64,000 bases of DNA from Afipia massiliensis (GCF_014203115.1 NZ_JACHIJ010000002.1:558001-622000); one strand, 5' to 3'. Shown: positions 25,485 through 34,478, counted from the stretch's first letter. The notes: generated by a model from the letters alone, not told the origin. Program-made: numbers and translations.

Positions 25485-26861
25485 TCAGGCTGCAGCCGCC
25501 ACGACCCTGTTACGGCCGTCATGCTTGGCGCGGTACAGCGCCTGGTCGGCGCGCTTGAGGACAGCGCCGATGGCCTCGCCCTTGGTTTCCAGGGTCGAGA
25601 TGCCGATCGAAATGGTCACCTCGATGCGCTTTGCGCCCTTCTCAACGGCGAACGACTCCCCGGCGATGGAGCGGCGAAGCCGCTCGGCGACCATTCCCGC
25701 CACGTGCAGGTCGGTCTCCGGCATCACGATGACGAATTCCTCGCCGCCGTAACGGCAGGCCAGATCGATGCCGCGAATCGACTTGCGGATGCGCACCGCG
25801 AATTCGCGCAGCACATCGTCGCCGGCATCGTGGCCGTAGTTGTCGTTGATTGATTTGAAGTAGTCGATGTCGAGCATCATCAAGGCCAGCGGCTTCGCTC
25901 GCATCGCCGCCTGCTCTGCCAATGTGGAGAGATGGCTTTCCATGTAGCGGCGGTTATGCAGCCCGGTCAGCGGATCGGTGATCGCCATTTCGATGGAGTT
26001 CTGCACATTGTCGCGCAGGTGATCGGTGTAGCGGCGCTTGCGGATCTGGGTGCGCGCGCGCGCCAGCAATTCGTTCTTGTCCACCGGACGCAGCAGGTAA
26101 TCGTTGACGCCGATCTCCAACCCACGCAGCAACCGCGCATTGTTGTCGGCATCGGCAATGGCGAGAATCGGCACGCTGCGCGTCCGCTCCAGCGAACGCG
26201 CCTGGCTGCAAAGCCGCAATCCGTCGAAATTCTCCAGACCCAGCGACACGATCAGCAGATCGTAATTGCCGTCGGCGGCATGAAACAACGCTTCGGCGGG
26301 ATTGGCTTCGACATCGACGCTGTGTTCGGTGGCCAGCACGGGAGCAAGCCGCTCGTAGGACGATGGCCTGTCATCGACCAGCAACACGCGCCCACCCCTG
26401 CCGGTGTCAGCGACCGCATCGCGCTCGGGGGCGTTGACGCCAATTTCCAGCGATGTGATCGCGCGCATGCGCAACTCGTCGGTCATCATCTTCAGCCGCG
26501 TCAGCGACCGCACACGCGCGATCATCACGACGTCGGAGACCGGCTTGGTGAGAAAATCGTCGGCGCCGGCGTCGAGCCCGCGCACGCGGTCGGACGGGCT
26601 GTCGAGCGCCGTCACCATGATGACCGGAATGAAATGGGTTTTCGGATTCGACTTCAGGCGGCGGCAGACCTCGAATCCATCGATGTCGGGCATCATCACG
26701 TCGAGCAGCACGATGTCGCATTCCGCGCGCTCGCAGATTTCAAGCGCCTGCGTGCCGCAATTCGCCGTCACCACGTCGAAGTATTCCGCGGACAGACGTG
26801 CCTCGAGCAGCTTCACGTTGGCGAGAACGTCGTCAACGACCAGAACGCGCGCGGACATCAA
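25485..26861 (-). CDS. pleD: Response regulator with diguanylate cyclase output, PleD
   Basis: 458 residues. Two receiver domains then GGDEF, as in Caulobacter PleD, which makes c-di-GMP and drives the swarmer-to-stalk change. REC1 has phospho-acceptor Asp54 (VLLDVMMPD). The second receiver lost its Asp (LLIVSLGLE, Ser206) and acts as a dimerisation adaptor. The active site is GGEEF at 372-376; the inhibitory I-site RxxD is RGID at 363-366, ten residues earlier. It is preceded by divK with six bases between the two genes, an arrangement conserved with Caulobacter. The kinase/phosphatases DivJ and PleC are not in the window. Confidence 0.96.
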   Translation of the reverse strand: MMSARVLVVDDVLANVKLLEARLSAEYFDVVTANCGTQALEICERAECDIVLLDVMMPDIDGFEVCRRLKSNPKTHFIPVIMVTALDSPSDRVRGLDAGADDFLTKPVSDVVMIARVRSLTRLKMMTDELRMRAITSLEIGVNAPERDAVADTGRGGRVLLVDDRPSSYERLAPVLATEHSVDVEANPAEALFHAADGNYDLLIVSLGLENFDGLRLCSQARSLERTRSVPILAIADADNNARLLRGLEIGVNDYLLRPVDKNELLARARTQIRKRRYTDHLRDNVQNSIEMAITDPLTGLHNRRYMESHLSTLAEQAAMRAKPLALMMLDIDYFKSINDNYGHDAGDDVLREFAVRIRKSIRGIDLACRYGGEEFVIVMPETDLHVAGMVAERLRRSIAGESFAVEKGAKRIEVTISIGISTLETKGEAIGAVLKRADQALYRAKHDGRNRVVAAAA

Positions 26862-26867
26862 ACTCTC

Positions 26868-27233
26868 CTAGCCGACAAACCGTCGAACCGTCTCAATAAA
26901 CTTCCCAACCGAAATCGGTTTGGACAAATACGCTTCGCACCCGCCTTCACGGATACGTTCCTCATCGCCTTTCATGGCAAAAGCCGTCACCGCGACCACA
27001 GGGATCGCACGCAATTCGACATCCGCCTTGATCCAGCGTGTCACGTCGAGACCGGAAACTTCGGGAAGCTGAATATCCATGAGGATGAGATCGGGCCGGT
27101 GCTTGCGGGCAAGGTCGAGTGCTTCAACCCCGTTGCGCGTGCCGACTGTCTGATACCCATGGGCCTCCAGCAGATCGCGAAAGAGCTTCATATTGAGCTC
27201 GTTGTCTTCCACGATCAGGACGGTTTTGGCCAT
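26868..27233 (-). CDS. divK: Single-domain response regulator DivK
   Basis: 121 residues from ATG 27233. A CheY-like regulator with the acidic pair (IVEDNELN), phospho-acceptor Asp53 ([13 protein letters not shown]), Thr ([16 protein letters not shown]) and Lys ([11 protein letters not shown]). DivK-P controls the CckA-CtrA pathway in Caulobacter and its relatives through the histidine kinase DivL. The frame could extend to 27296, but the internal ATG gives the normal length. It lies immediately upstream of pleD. Confidence 0.96.
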   Translation of the reverse strand: MAKTVLIVEDNELNMKLFRDLLEAHGYQTVGTRNGVEALDLARKHRPDLILMDIQLPEVSGLDVTRWIKADVELRAIPVVAVTAFAMKGDEERIREGGCEAYLSKPISVGKFIETVRRFVG

Positions 27234-27359
27234 CCTGGCCCTCCAATTCCCGTAAAATGCCCGTACGTGCTGAAACCATTGAATTCGCCACGCCACCGTG
27301 ACTCGGGCATGATGGGCTCAAAATAGAGACCATAGGTTACGGAAAGGCAAACGCGATCA

Positions 27360-27644
27360 ATGACAAAAGGCCCTTCAACCCCTCAGGAAGTCGCTGAATT
27401 TGTTGCGATTCAGGCCCTCTCCTTCCTGGCTTCGGACCCTGAACGACTAGGGATGTTCCTGACCGAGAGCGGTATTGGCCCGCAGACCCTTCGGACCTCG
27501 GCTGCCGACCCGAAATTCCTCGCCGGCGTGCTCGATTTCATCGTGCGTGATGACGCAACCGTGAAGGCCTTTGCCGACGCATCGCAGCTGACGCCGCAGG
27601 CCGTCGCCAACGCGCGCGAGGTACTGGACCCACGCTGGGAGTGA
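27360..27644 (+). CDS. DUF3572 family protein
   Basis: 94 residues with an N-terminal EVAEFVAIQALSFLASDPERLGMFL and C-terminal DATVKAFADASQLTPQAVANAR. This is the compact helical DUF3572 family found in alphaproteobacteria; the role is unknown. It is divergent from divK with about 125 bases between start codons, and lies 16 bases before dinB, so it may be transcribed with it. Confidence 0.85.
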   Translation: MTKGPSTPQEVAEFVAIQALSFLASDPERLGMFLTESGIGPQTLRTSAADPKFLAGVLDFIVRDDATVKAFADASQLTPQAVANAREVLDPRWE

Positions 27645-27660
27645 CGTTGGGAGTGACGCC

Positions 27661-28947
27661 TTGAGCGACCGTCCGCCAACCGACCTGACAGGATTTTGCC
27701 GCGACTGCCTGGCGGACGCCGCGACGCGGACAATGCGTTGCGCCGACTGTGGCTCCCCCCGCCTTATCCGCCATCGCACCCTCGGCGCGCTGACACTCGC
27801 GCATATCGATTGCGATGCGTTCTATGCAACCGTGGAGAAGCGCGACAACCCGGACATCGCCGACAAGCCTGTGATCATCGGCGGCGGCAAGCGCGGCGTG
27901 GTGTCGGCGGCCTGCTACATCGCCCGCACCTACGGCGTGCGCTCGGCCATGCCGATGTTCAAGGCACTCGACCTTTGCCCATCGGCTGTGGTGGTACGGC
28001 CCGACATGGCGAAGTACGTTCGCGTCGGGCGCGAAGTCCGCCATGCGATGATGGCGCTGACCCCGCTGGTCGAGCCCCTCTCCATCGACGAAGCGTTCCT
28101 TGATCTCAGCGGCACCGAACTGGTGCACGGCATGATCCCCGCCAAGGTGCTTGCGCGGTTTGCTACGCAAGTCGAGCGCGACATCGGCATCACCGTCTCG
28201 GTCGGCCTGTCCGTGAACAAGTTTCTCGCCAAGATCGCATCCGACCTCGACAAGCCGCGCGGCTTCGCAGCGCTCGACCAGGAGGAAGCGCGCGAGATGC
28301 TCGCCGAGCGGCCAGTCGGTTTCATCTACGGAGTTGGCCCCGCCTCGCAGGAAAAACTCTCGCAGCGCGGCTTCCGCCTGATCAAGGATCTGCAGCGCGC
28401 CGACGAAAACGACCTGATGAAGCAATTCGGCCCCGAGGGACGGCGGCTGTGGCGACTGGCGCGCGGCATCGACGACCGCAAGGTGGTTGCCGATCGCGGC
28501 GCCAAGACAATTTCAAATGAAACGACGCTTGAGTCCGATGTGCGGGATTTTCCGACGCTGGAGAAAATCCTGTGGCGGCTGTGCGAAAAAGTGTCCTCGC
28601 GCCTCAAGAGCGGAGACCTCTCCGGCTCGACCATCACGCTGAAGCTGAAAACCGCCGACTTCAAGCAGCGCACCCGCTCGCAGTCGCTTCAGGTCCCCAC
28701 GCAACTCGCGACCCGCATCTTCGCGACCGTGCGCGAAATGCTCAGCCGCGAAATCGACGGCACCGCGTTCCGGCTGATCGGCGCCGGCGTCAGCGCGCTC
28801 AAACCCGGCGCCGAGGCCGACGATCAGGATTTGCTGGACCGGCGTTCGGCCCACGCCGAACGCGCGATGGACAATGTCCGCAAGAAATTCGGCAACGCCG
28901 CCGTGATGCGCGGGATTGCATATGACGGACCTGCGAAGCCGGAATGA
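27661..28947 (+). CDS. dinB: DNA polymerase IV (Y-family) with N-terminal Cys-rich segment
   Basis: 428 residues from TTG 27661. Translesion polymerase. Catalytic Asp in LAHIDCDAFYATVE, catalytic DE pair in SIDEAFLDLSG, plus ACYIARTYGVRSAMPMFKA and the helix-hairpin-helix region QEKLSQRGFRLIKDLQ. A short N-terminal extension has CRDCLADAAT and CADCG, two CxxC pairs at residues 13-16 and 27-30, a putative zinc ribbon found in some alphaproteobacterial DinB proteins. The processivity-clamp motif is expected at the C-terminus but was not read with confidence. No SOS box was recognised upstream. Confidence 0.95.
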   Translation: MSDRPPTDLTGFCRDCLADAATRTMRCADCGSPRLIRHRTLGALTLAHIDCDAFYATVEKRDNPDIADKPVIIGGGKRGVVSAACYIARTYGVRSAMPMFKALDLCPSAVVVRPDMAKYVRVGREVRHAMMALTPLVEPLSIDEAFLDLSGTELVHGMIPAKVLARFATQVERDIGITVSVGLSVNKFLAKIASDLDKPRGFAALDQEEAREMLAERPVGFIYGVGPASQEKLSQRGFRLIKDLQRADENDLMKQFGPEGRRLWRLARGIDDRKVVADRGAKTISNETTLESDVRDFPTLEKILWRLCEKVSSRLKSGDLSGSTITLKLKTADFKQRTRSQSLQVPTQLATRIFATVREMLSREIDGTAFRLIGAGVSALKPGAEADDQDLLDRRSAHAERAMDNVRKKFGNAAVMRGIAYDGPAKPE

Positions 28948-28962
28948 CGGCCTGAAGAATGC

Positions 28963-29086
28963 CGTCATGGCCGGGCACAGCCGTTCGAAGAACGGCGTCG
29001 CTTCCGCTAGCCTCTGCCGGCCATCCACGTCTTGCCTGCCTATCAAAGAGAAGACGTGGATGCCCGGCACAAGGCCGGGCATGACG
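28963..29086. repeat. Palindromic REP-like element, copy 3, with an inserted inner hairpin
   Basis: Shared arms CGTCATGGCCGGGCAC and CAAGGCCGGGCATGACG. Unlike the other two copies, the left arm carries an extra hairpin GCCGTTCGAAGAACGGC followed by about 20 bases. It separates dinB from the convergent eipB gene. Confidence 0.8.
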
Positions 29087-29119
29087 ATGAACTTAACCTA
29101 CGACGAGGAATCAACCGCC

Positions 29120-29983
29120 TCACTTGCAGGGCTTGGTTTCCTTGACATCGATCTTGCCCATCGCGCCCGCGATGACGAAATCGTTGTAATCCAGCGACAG
29201 TGCACGCGAGACGCCGTCCTCGTACAATTCGAACGACATCGCGTAGATCGGGGTCTGCTCGCCGGCATTGGATTTCGTCGCACGATCGTAATAGCTGACC
29301 GTGACCGGCCACCGCGTCTGCGATTTGAACTTCTCGTTGTCCGTCGTGGCATCCGGCTTCGCCGGGGCTTTCGTTCCCGGAATCGGTTGTCCGATCACCG
29401 TGAGCGTGTTGTAGACCTTCTCGCCGTCGTCCGATCCGTCATAGATCACGAGTTCGAGCACCGACTTGCCTTGGCGCGCAGCCTCAATGATCAGCTTGAC
29501 CTGCTCCGTCGGAAACACAGCCCCTTCAATGGTGAAGGTCTTGGCCTTGGGTTTCTTCAACTTGACCTTGACCGTCGTGCCCTCACGCTCCGCGATACCA
29601 TCGACCGACGTCACGTCGGCGTCGTTCATGCGGGTCTCGATCTTGAAGCGATAGCTCTTGCCCTCGCCGTCTTCCCAACTGGTGGAACGCAGGTCGCTCA
29701 ACGTGGTTTTGCTTTCGCCGGCGTCGAGCCGCGACACCTGCCGAAATTCGGTGGTGTAGCCCTCGCAGGCACTGCCCGCGAAGTTGTACAGGATGCGGCC
29801 GGTCGCATTGTTGACGCTGGCATTGCCCCGCGATGTCTTCAGGCTCAGATCGTAGACCGCCTGATGCGCGAGAAAAGCAACGCTGGGTGCAGCCTGTGCT
29901 CCGGTTGTGCCCGGCGCGAGAAAAGCGGCTGACAGAAGCAGGGCAAGCGATCCACAACCTGAAATCCGGCGCGCGCGACGCAT
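29120..29983 (-). CDS. eipB: Cell envelope integrity protein EipB (DUF1849)
   Basis: 287 residues from ATG 29983, with a signal peptide (ISGCGSLALLLSAAFLAPG, cut around AQA-APS). After it, FLAHQAVYDLSLK, RILYNFAGSACEGYTTEFRQV, TTLSDLRSTSWEDGEGK and a C-terminal ETKPCK match the periplasmic spiral beta-barrel EipB of Brucella, with a conserved Cys pair that can form a disulfide. EipB is needed for envelope integrity together with TPR protein TtpA there. The start was placed at 29983 because the frame upstream lacks a leader. Confidence 0.85.
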   Translation of the reverse strand: MRRARRISGCGSLALLLSAAFLAPGTTGAQAAPSVAFLAHQAVYDLSLKTSRGNASVNNATGRILYNFAGSACEGYTTEFRQVSRLDAGESKTTLSDLRSTSWEDGEGKSYRFKIETRMNDADVTSVDGIAEREGTTVKVKLKKPKAKTFTIEGAVFPTEQVKLIIEAARQGKSVLELVIYDGSDDGEKVYNTLTVIGQPIPGTKAPAKPDATTDNEKFKSQTRWPVTVSYYDRATKSNAGEQTPIYAMSFELYEDGVSRALSLDYNDFVIAGAMGKIDVKETKPCK

Positions 29984-30203
29984 GGCGTCTCCTTGAAAGC
30001 GTGAGAATCGAAGAATAATAGCCGCAGCATTGCGCCGCAACCGGGGCAAAGTCGCGGAATCGCTCAAAATATCCGGCCTAAATCACGCACCTTGCGCGCT
30101 TGCATGTGACGGCACGATGGGTGAAATATGGCGCGCCCGGTTTATTGGTGACAATGCCAAACATCGTCTGCGGGCAAACATCAGAACAACATCGGGGACT
30201 GAC

Positions 30204-30671
30204 ATGGCGGGAACGGTCGAGCAGAAGTTGAACGCGCTGGGCATCGTGTTGCACGAGCCTAATCCGCCGGTGGCGAACTACGTCGGATTCGTGCGCACCG
30301 GGAATCTGCTGTTCGTCTCGGGCCAGGTCTGCAACACGCCGGAAGGCAAGCTGATCGCAAAGGGCAAGCTCGGCGCAAGTGTGACCGTCGAGCAAGGCGC
30401 CGCCGCCGCGCGGGGATGCGCGATCAATCTGCTGGCGCAGGTCAAGATGGCGCTCGGCGATCTCGACAAGGTGGCGCGCGTGGTGCGTCTCGGCGGCTTC
30501 GTCAATGCGATGCCGGATTTCCTCGATGGGCCGAAGGTGCTCAACGGCGCATCGGATTTGATGGTCGCCGCATTCGGCGACAAGGGCCGGCATGCACGTA
30601 CCACCGTCGGCGTGGCCGCCCTGCCCTCGGACGCCGCGGTCGAAGTCGAAGGTATCTTCGAAGTTTCGTGA
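30204..30671 (+). CDS. RidA family protein (Rid / YjgF)
   Basis: 155 residues, slightly longer than E. coli RidA, which hydrolyses reactive enamine/imine intermediates from PLP enzymes. The family core is YVGFVRTGNLLFVSGQVCNT and then VVRLGGFVNAMPDF with conserved Gly/Phe and ARTTVGVAALPSDAAVEVEG. The key Arg of active RidA appears to be the one in HARTTVG. ATG 30204 matches the family N-terminus; the frame continues upstream without homology. A hairpin repeat overlaps its stop codon. Confidence 0.9.
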   Translation: MAGTVEQKLNALGIVLHEPNPPVANYVGFVRTGNLLFVSGQVCNTPEGKLIAKGKLGASVTVEQGAAAARGCAINLLAQVKMALGDLDKVARVVRLGGFVNAMPDFLDGPKVLNGASDLMVAAFGDKGRHARTTVGVAALPSDAAVEVEGIFEVS

Positions 30672-30718
30672 GCATGATCCCGAAAAGTGGGCACCGGTTT
30701 TCGGACAAGATCATGCTC
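30670..30718. repeat. Hairpin repeat GAGCATGATC...GATCATGCTC overlapping a stop codon
   Basis: Outer arms GAGCATGATC (30670-30679) and GATCATGCTC (30709-30718) pair perfectly; inside are CCGAAAA and TTTTCGG around GTGGGCACCG. The left arm contains the last base of the ridA-like stop codon. It belongs to the family at 33320-33366 and to the worn copy at 25103-25139. It probably forms a 3' mRNA hairpin for the RidA gene. Confidence 0.75.
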
Positions 30719-30732
30719 AAGATAGTAAGCTA

Positions 30733-31488
30733 ATGGCTGCGCGTGCACCCGGCTGGCTGACGGCGCGGCCGATCGCCCATCGCGGCCTGCACGATCGTAC
30801 GCGGGGCATCATTGAAAACATGCCCTCGGCGATCGATGCTGCGGTCGCCGGCAATTTCGCTATTGAGGTCGACCTGCAACCCAGCGCCGACAACGAGGCG
30901 ATGGTGCATCATGATTATGAGCTGGGCCGCCTCACCCAGGGGACCGGCGAGTTGTTGGCGCTTACAGCGGATCAACTCAGGCAAGTTGGATTCAAGCACA
31001 CATCCGATCACATGATGACGCTCGGCGATCTCTGCGCGCGCGTCGCCGGACGCGTGCCGCTGGTGCTGGAGATCAAGAGCCGATTCAACGGCGACCGACG
31101 GCTGGTGACCCGCATGGCCGAAGTGCTGGCATCCTACACCGGCCCGGTGGCGGCGATGTCCTTCGACCCCGATCAGGTGACCGCGATCCGCGACCTGATG
31201 CCGGACCTGCCGCGCGGCATTGTCGCGGAACGCCACTACACCGACGGCGAATGGAAGCAGTTGCCGCCCGGAAAAATCCGCGAGATGACCGGCCTGCGCC
31301 ACGGTTTCCGCACGCAACCGCATTTCGTCAGTTATCGGGTCGATGATCTGCCCGCACCTGCGCCATGGATTGCGCGCAACATCTTCGGTTGTGCGCTCAT
31401 CACATGGACGGTGCGGACGCCGGAACAGCGCGCACGCACCGCCCGTTACGCCGACCAGATGACCTTCGAAGGTTTCATCCCGGAGTAA
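30733..31488 (+). CDS. Glycerophosphodiester phosphodiesterase
   Basis: 251 residues, GDPD fold. Catalytic motifs are HRGLHD (HRG), the Glu/Asp pair in IEVDLQPSADN, and the general acid in VHHDYELGRLT. The rest follows the TIM barrel (VLEIKSR, VAAMSFDPDQVTAI, ITWTVRTPEQRARTARYA). No signal peptide, so it is expected in the cytoplasm and to hydrolyse glycerophosphodiesters to glycerol-3-phosphate. It follows the RidA gene after a hairpin. Confidence 0.92.
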   Translation: MAARAPGWLTARPIAHRGLHDRTRGIIENMPSAIDAAVAGNFAIEVDLQPSADNEAMVHHDYELGRLTQGTGELLALTADQLRQVGFKHTSDHMMTLGDLCARVAGRVPLVLEIKSRFNGDRRLVTRMAEVLASYTGPVAAMSFDPDQVTAIRDLMPDLPRGIVAERHYTDGEWKQLPPGKIREMTGLRHGFRTQPHFVSYRVDDLPAPAPWIARNIFGCALITWTVRTPEQRARTARYADQMTFEGFIPE

Positions 31489-31589
31489 GCCGAAAGGCGC
31501 GATGCCAGAGACTTGAAGTCATCCGCACGAAGGCCGATCTATACTGCTGAACGGTTTCGGTTTTCTCACGGCCACGGTGCGCCTTCCCT

Positions 31590-32762
31590 TTGACGGATTC
31601 CTGCGAGATCACGCTTGAAGCGGTATCCTCGATCGGCCAGATCCCGGCCGGCGAATGGAACGCCTGCGCCAATACAGATGGCGCGTACAATCCCTTTGTC
31701 TCACACGCCTTTTTTGCAGCTTTGGAAACGTCGGGCTCAGCGATCGCGCGGACCGGCTGGGCGCCGCGTCATCTGGTGGCACGTATCGCGGGCGACGTCG
31801 TGGGCGTCGTGCCCTGCTACCTGAAAAATCACTCGCAAGGCGAGTACGTGTTCGACCACGGTTGGGCCGATGCCTATGCGCGGGCCGGCGGCAGCTATTA
31901 TCCAAAGCTGCAGGCGTCCGTTCCGTTCACGCCTGCAACCGGACCTCGCCTGCTGGTGCGCCTGGGTGACGAGGCTGCGCGCGTACGCGAACACCTCGCG
32001 GCCGGACTGATCGCGCTGTGCGGCGCGACCCATGCGTCGTCTGTCCACGTCACCTTCGCGCAGGAAGACGAATGGGCGTTCCTTGCCAAACAAGGCTTCC
32101 TGCAACGCACCGACCAGCAGTTCCACTGGCGCAATGAAGGCTACGGGACGTTCGAGGATTTCCTCGCGACCCTCGCCTCGCGCCATCGCAAGGGCATCCG
32201 CCGCGAGCGCCGCGATGCGTTGGCGAACGGCATCACCGTTCATCCCCTGACCGGCAGCGACATCACACCGGATGCATGGGACGCGTTCTTCGAGTTCTAC
32301 ATGGAGACCGGATCGCGCAAGTGGGGGCGGCCCTATCTCACCCGCGCGTTCTACGACATGGTCGGCCAGACCATGGCGAAAGACGTGCTGCTGGTGATGG
32401 CAAAGCGCGACGGCAAATGGATCGCGGGCGCGATCAATTTCATCGGCTCCGACACGCTGTTCGGCCGCCACTGGGGCGCAATCGAGCATCATCCGTTCCT
32501 GCATTTCGAGGTCTGCTACTATCAGGCCATCGACTTCGCGATCCGGCGCGGATTGAAGCGCGTCGAGGCCGGCGCGCAGGGCGAGCACAAGATCGACCGC
32601 GGCTACCTGCCGCAAACCACCTACTCCGCGCACTACATCGCCGACCCGTCGCTGCGCCGCGCTATCCGCGATTATCTCGCGCGTGAGCGAACCTACGTGC
32701 AGGAAGCGGTCCGGGAGCTGACCGAAGCCGGGCCGTTTCGCAAGCCGGACGGGGAAGACTAA
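31590..32762 (+). CDS. FemAB / GNAT-like protein (PF04339 peptidoglycan-associated type)
   Basis: 390 residues from TTG 31590. Family features: NPFVSHAFFAALETSGSAI, PRHLVARIAGDVVGVVPCYLKNHSQGEYVFDHGWADAY, FLATLASRHRKGIRRERRDA, FEFYMETGSRKWGRPYLTRAFYD, and GAQGEHKIDRGYLPQTTYSAHY. These proteins have two acyl-CoA N-acyltransferase-like domains as in FemAB enzymes, but their substrate is unknown. TTG fits because no ATG lies in the first 20 codons of the conserved region. Confidence 0.85.
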   Translation: MTDSCEITLEAVSSIGQIPAGEWNACANTDGAYNPFVSHAFFAALETSGSAIARTGWAPRHLVARIAGDVVGVVPCYLKNHSQGEYVFDHGWADAYARAGGSYYPKLQASVPFTPATGPRLLVRLGDEAARVREHLAAGLIALCGATHASSVHVTFAQEDEWAFLAKQGFLQRTDQQFHWRNEGYGTFEDFLATLASRHRKGIRRERRDALANGITVHPLTGSDITPDAWDAFFEFYMETGSRKWGRPYLTRAFYDMVGQTMAKDVLLVMAKRDGKWIAGAINFIGSDTLFGRHWGAIEHHPFLHFEVCYYQAIDFAIRRGLKRVEAGAQGEHKIDRGYLPQTTYSAHYIADPSLRRAIRDYLARERTYVQEAVRELTEAGPFRKPDGED

Positions 32763-32882
32763 CCGGCGACCGGAATCCCCGAGCGCACAGTGGATTCCTG
32801 ACATGCGCGCCGCTCACACAACCCGGCTTGACCGCGCCGCACCGGACGGCGATTGTGACCCGCAACTTTTCCGGGACCGACC

Positions 32883-33308
32883 ATGACCGCATACGACACC
32901 AACAATATCTTCGCAAAAATCCTGCGCGGGGAAATCCCCTGTCACAAAGTCTATGAGGACGAACATACCTTCGCCTTCATGGACATCATGCCGCGCTGTC
33001 CCGGACATACCCTGGTGATCCCGAAGGAGCCGGCCCGCAACATTCTCGACATCTCGCCGGAGAGTTTCGCCCATGTCGCGCGGACGGCGAAGAAAATCGC
33101 GGTTGCGGCCATGAAGGCCTTCAAGGCTGACGGGATTACCTTGCAGCAGTTCAGCGAGCCGGCCAGCGGCCAGGTCGTCTATCACCTTCACATGCACGTC
33201 ATGCCGCGTGTCGAAGGCGTTGTGCTGCTTCCTCCTGCGACCCGCAAGGAAGACGTCAAGGTGCTGGAAGATCATGCCACGCGGCTGATCGCGGCGCTGA
33301 AGGGCTGA
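32883..33308 (+). CDS. HIT family protein
   Basis: 141 residues. Histidine-triad nucleotide hydrolase/transferase. Substrate-pocket residues NIFAKILRGEIPCHKVYEDE and MDIMPRCPGHTLVIPK, catalytic motif YHLHMHVMPR (HxHxH). Such proteins hydrolyse dinucleoside polyphosphates or aminoacyl-AMP. It has no membrane part and stands after a 120-base spacer. Confidence 0.93.
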   Translation: MTAYDTNNIFAKILRGEIPCHKVYEDEHTFAFMDIMPRCPGHTLVIPKEPARNILDISPESFAHVARTAKKIAVAAMKAFKADGITLQQFSEPASGQVVYHLHMHVMPRVEGVVLLPPATRKEDVKVLEDHATRLIAALKG

Positions 33309-33319
33309 ATCTTCTTTGG

Positions 33320-33366
33320 GGCATGATCTATTCCGAAAACCGGTTTCCACTTTTCGGGATCATGGC
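33320..33366. repeat. Hairpin repeat GCATGATC...GATCATGGC
   Basis: Left GCATGATCTATTCCGAAAAC and right CACTTTTCGGGATCATGGC pair around CGGTTTC. The right arm ends one base before the TAG of the leftward azlD gene, so in both flanking transcripts it is a 3' hairpin. Same family as 30670-30718. Confidence 0.75.
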
Positions 33367-33711
33367 CTAACCCATCCACCACTTGCCCGCGAGCACGACG
33401 ATTTCACCGGCGATGACGCCGGCGAAAACCGATTTGCGCATCGCCAGATAGACGCCAAACCCGACGGCGGCAGCGCCATATCGCACAATGTCCGGCACCG
33501 TCGCGAGCGCGCCGGGCGGTGAAATCAGGATCTGCGCGATGACGCCGGCGAGGATCGCGGCGGCGACCGCCCTCACCCAGATCAGGAATTCCGAACCTTC
33601 GTCGATGCCGCCGCCGATCACCAGGCCAAGCACCCGCCAGACCTCGTTCGACAGGAAGCCCGCGAACAGCAGCAGCGCGATGGCGTGCGAATCTCCAAGC
33701 AGACCGCTCAT
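33367..33711 (-). CDS. AzlD-like branched-chain amino acid transport subunit
   Basis: 114 residues with four hydrophobic helices (AIALLLFAGFLSNEVWRVLG; AVAAAILAGVIAQILISPPG; YGAAAVGFGVYLAMRK; VFAGVIAGEIVVLAG). With AzlC it forms an exporter of branched-chain amino acids and related compounds. The ATG at 33711 overlaps the azlC stop (ATGA at 33708-33711), typical of a two-subunit operon. Confidence 0.85.
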   Translation of the reverse strand: MSGLLGDSHAIALLLFAGFLSNEVWRVLGLVIGGGIDEGSEFLIWVRAVAAAILAGVIAQILISPPGALATVPDIVRYGAAAVGFGVYLAMRKSVFAGVIAGEIVVLAGKWWMG

Positions 33712-34478
33712 GCGCGCCTCCTTAAGCGATGCACGCCATAGGAAATCGTGCCGGCCGTCAGGCCGCAGATCATGATGTCGACGCCGGTGTGGAGCAGTTG
33801 CACCAGCGGATAGAGCGCCAGCCCGAGCGCCAGCGCCAGCTTGTCCACCAGCTTGTGTGCATTGCGCGCCGTGGACAGCAGGAACGTCAGCGGCGTCAGC
33901 GCCAGAATCCCCGCGGCCAGGATCGGCGGCAGACTTGCCGCCAGGCCGTATCCGAGAATGGTCGCCACGCAACTCAGGAACACCAGCGCGCCGCCAAGCC
34001 CGTTCACGAATGCGATCCGCCGTTCGCGCGGCACATGTGGCAACAGGCGAAAGCTCTCGACCCAGACTGTCACCGCCACCAAATGAGCAGGCAGCGCCAG
34101 CTGGCGCATTTTCGTTTGCGGCGTTCGCAGCAGCGGCAAGACCGAGACCACCATCGGCAGCAGGCGGATCGCGCTGATGGTCACCGCCAGGGCCGATTCC
34201 AGCAGCGTCGCTCCCGCATGGGAGGTCGAGATCAGGATGATTTGCGCGGGGCCGGCCCAGACCAGAACCGTGGTGGCGAGCGCCCAGCCGAGCGTGAAGC
34301 CTGTGTCATGGGCGAATGCACCCACCCCGATGAAGGTGCCGAACAGCACCAGCGCCAGAATCGACGACAGTGCGGATTTCACCCCGAACGCGAATGCTGC
34401 GAGCGGGCTGTGCCATTTCGGAGAATCAAGGGCTGGAAGTGCCAAGGGGTGCAACACCGGATGAATCGTTTGATTCAT
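33708..34478 (-). CDS. AzlC family ABC-independent permease subunit
   Basis: 256 residues, AzlC fold. Characteristic segments are GTFIGVGAFAHDTGFTLGWALATTVLVWAGPAQ and SAIRLLPMVVSVLPLLR, which carry the conserved inner helices; further helices follow to the end. It is upstream of azlD and translation is coupled. Which amino acids it exports is not shown. No LRP-type regulator lies next to it. Confidence 0.88.
   Translation of the reverse strand: MNQTIHPVLHPLALPALDSPKWHSPLAAFAFGVKSALSSILALVLFGTFIGVGAFAHDTGFTLGWALATTVLVWAGPAQIILISTSHAGATLLESALAVTISAIRLLPMVVSVLPLLRTPQTKMRQLALPAHLVAVTVWVESFRLLPHVPRERRIAFVNGLGGALVFLSCVATILGYGLAASLPPILAAGILALTPLTFLLSTARNAHKLVDKLALALGLALYPLVQLLHTGVDIMICGLTAGTISYGVHRLRRRA

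Noticed and set aside
9759-29086. Repeated palindromes considered as a CRISPR array or phage attachment sites
   Set aside because: The copies are kilobases apart, not regularly spaced, have no spacer structure and no cas genes. They fit REP/MITE-type intergenic repeats.
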